NCBI GenBank assembly: GCA_964608735.1
Contig: CAZSPL010000244.1
Coordinates: forward strand, 1 to 5,141
Length of the DNA: 5,141 bases
Direction: 5' to 3'
DNA from: CAZSPL01 sp964608735
GTDB taxonomy: Bacteria > JAJVIF01 > JAPKYR01 > CAZSPL01
Made by a program: the position numbers and the translations under genes. Of the stretch, positions 4,786-5,141 are shown piece after piece; position 1 is the stretch's first letter; every line of letters starts with the position of its first letter. Under the pieces are notes generated by a model. That model saw nothing but the letters and a program-made list of their open reading frames with translations. It had not been told where the DNA came from and did not search any database.

Positions 4786-5141
4786 ATGACGGTAATACAA
4801 CGTATTGAGCTGAGACTTCATTTGTTCGCGGGATGGCTCGCGATAATTGGCGTCCTGGCATTTGTTATATTCACGTTCCTCCTGCCCCGGGTCAGAATTA
4901 TCGATAAAGCAGTTGAGAGCCTTGATAATGGAGACGACATATCCGCGATTGAATATTACTCGAAGGCACTGCAATATTACCCTAACGCCTTAAGTCTTTA
5001 CATGGGCAGGGCATACGCTGAAGTCGATCTTTATTTGTATGAACAGGCGCTTTCGGATTACGATAAAGCCGAAGCACTGATGCCGTTTAAAGCATCGATA
5101 TATACCTACAGGGCATTCGTTAAATGCAAATTAAGAGATTA
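4786..5141 (+). CDS. Membrane-anchored tetratricopeptide-repeat protein (3' end outside window)
   Basis: The frame is open from the ATG at 4786 to the window edge, giving 118 visible residues with no stop. The N-terminus is short and basic. One hydrophobic helix follows at about residues 13-34 and is followed by P-R-V-R, fitting a single signal-anchor segment; which side of the membrane the repeats face is not certain. Two tetratricopeptide helices are visible 34 residues apart: A-I-E-Y-Y-S-K-A-L-Q-Y-Y-P (54-66) and A-L-S-D-Y-D-K-A-E-A-L-M-P (88-100). Each is followed by the start of a next helix pair (L-Y-M-G-R-A-Y-A and I-Y-T-Y-R-A-F). TPR domains bind other proteins; no partner or enzyme activity can be read here. 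It is divergent from the CPBP protease gene and shares its control region, so joint regulation is plausible. GGAAAG at 4771-4776 is the likely ribosome site, and no earlier in-frame start is present. Confidence 0.82.
   Translation, partial: MTVIQRIELRLHLFAGWLAIIGVLAFVIFTFLLPRVRIIDKAVESLDNGDDISAIEYYSKALQYYPNALSLYMGRAYAEVDLYLYEQALSDYDKAEALMPFKASIYTYRAFVKCKLRD

Noticed and set aside
4744..4974. 76-residue - strand frame
   Set aside because: It covers the shared promoter region and runs antisense to the TPR protein, whose repeat pattern is clear on the + strand.
1..5141. CRISPR array, tRNA, rRNA, insertion sequence or attachment site
   Set aside because: I saw no regularly spaced repeats, no tRNA-like cloverleaf, no transposase motifs and no long direct or terminal repeats.

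Overview
The window reads as a bacterial chromosome segment of moderately high GC. It holds eight protein genes: six complete, one cut by the left edge and one cut by the right edge. I saw no RNA gene, insertion sequence, CRISPR array or long repeat. Purine-rich Shine-Dalgarno sites, a sigma70-like TATAAT box and tight operon packing point to a bacterium. A single-domain DUF1858 redox protein and a PstS variant of a type I also associate with methanogens and other anaerobes suggest an anaerobic or microaerophilic lifestyle. The phylum cannot be fixed from these data.

Region 1 (1-3194, + strand) is a phosphate-type ABC importer operon, pstS-pstC-pstA-pstB. PstS is the extracytoplasmic binding protein (its 5' part lies outside the window). 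PstC and PstA are the two permeases, joined by a 4-nt ATGA overlap, and PstB is the ATPase. Three details are unusual. PstS has a changed phosphate-binding loop. PstS also carries a calcium-loop-like D-x-N-x-N-G-x-x-D-x-x-E motif. PstB has about 30 extra residues in its helical domain and an LSVGQ signature. No phoU follows pstB.

Region 2 (3195-3896, + strand) is a small thiol-redox pair: a 67-residue DUF1858 protein with a CxxC motif, then an OsmC/Ohr-type peroxiredoxin 14 nt downstream. There is no evident terminator after pstB, so read-through from pst is possible. A weak promoter candidate also sits in the 58-nt gap.

Region 3 (3898-5141) has a lower GC content. A CPBP (CAAX/Abi) intramembrane metalloprotease lies on the - strand, ending tail to tail with osmC with a single base between the stop codons. 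Divergent from it, a membrane-anchored TPR protein starts at 4786 and runs off the right edge. The 81-nt gap between these two genes holds the most interesting non-coding signal. Two opposed promoters share one palindromic AATTATAATT -10 element. Next to them is a 26-bp imperfect palindrome (11 of 13 pairs match) that overlaps the TPR gene's -35 box and lies in the 5' leader of the protease gene, 2 nt from its start codon. This looks like an operator or a leader hairpin controlling both genes.

I did not find a clearly new multi-gene system. The best leads are the shared divergent control region, the PstB insertion and the PstS pocket changes.
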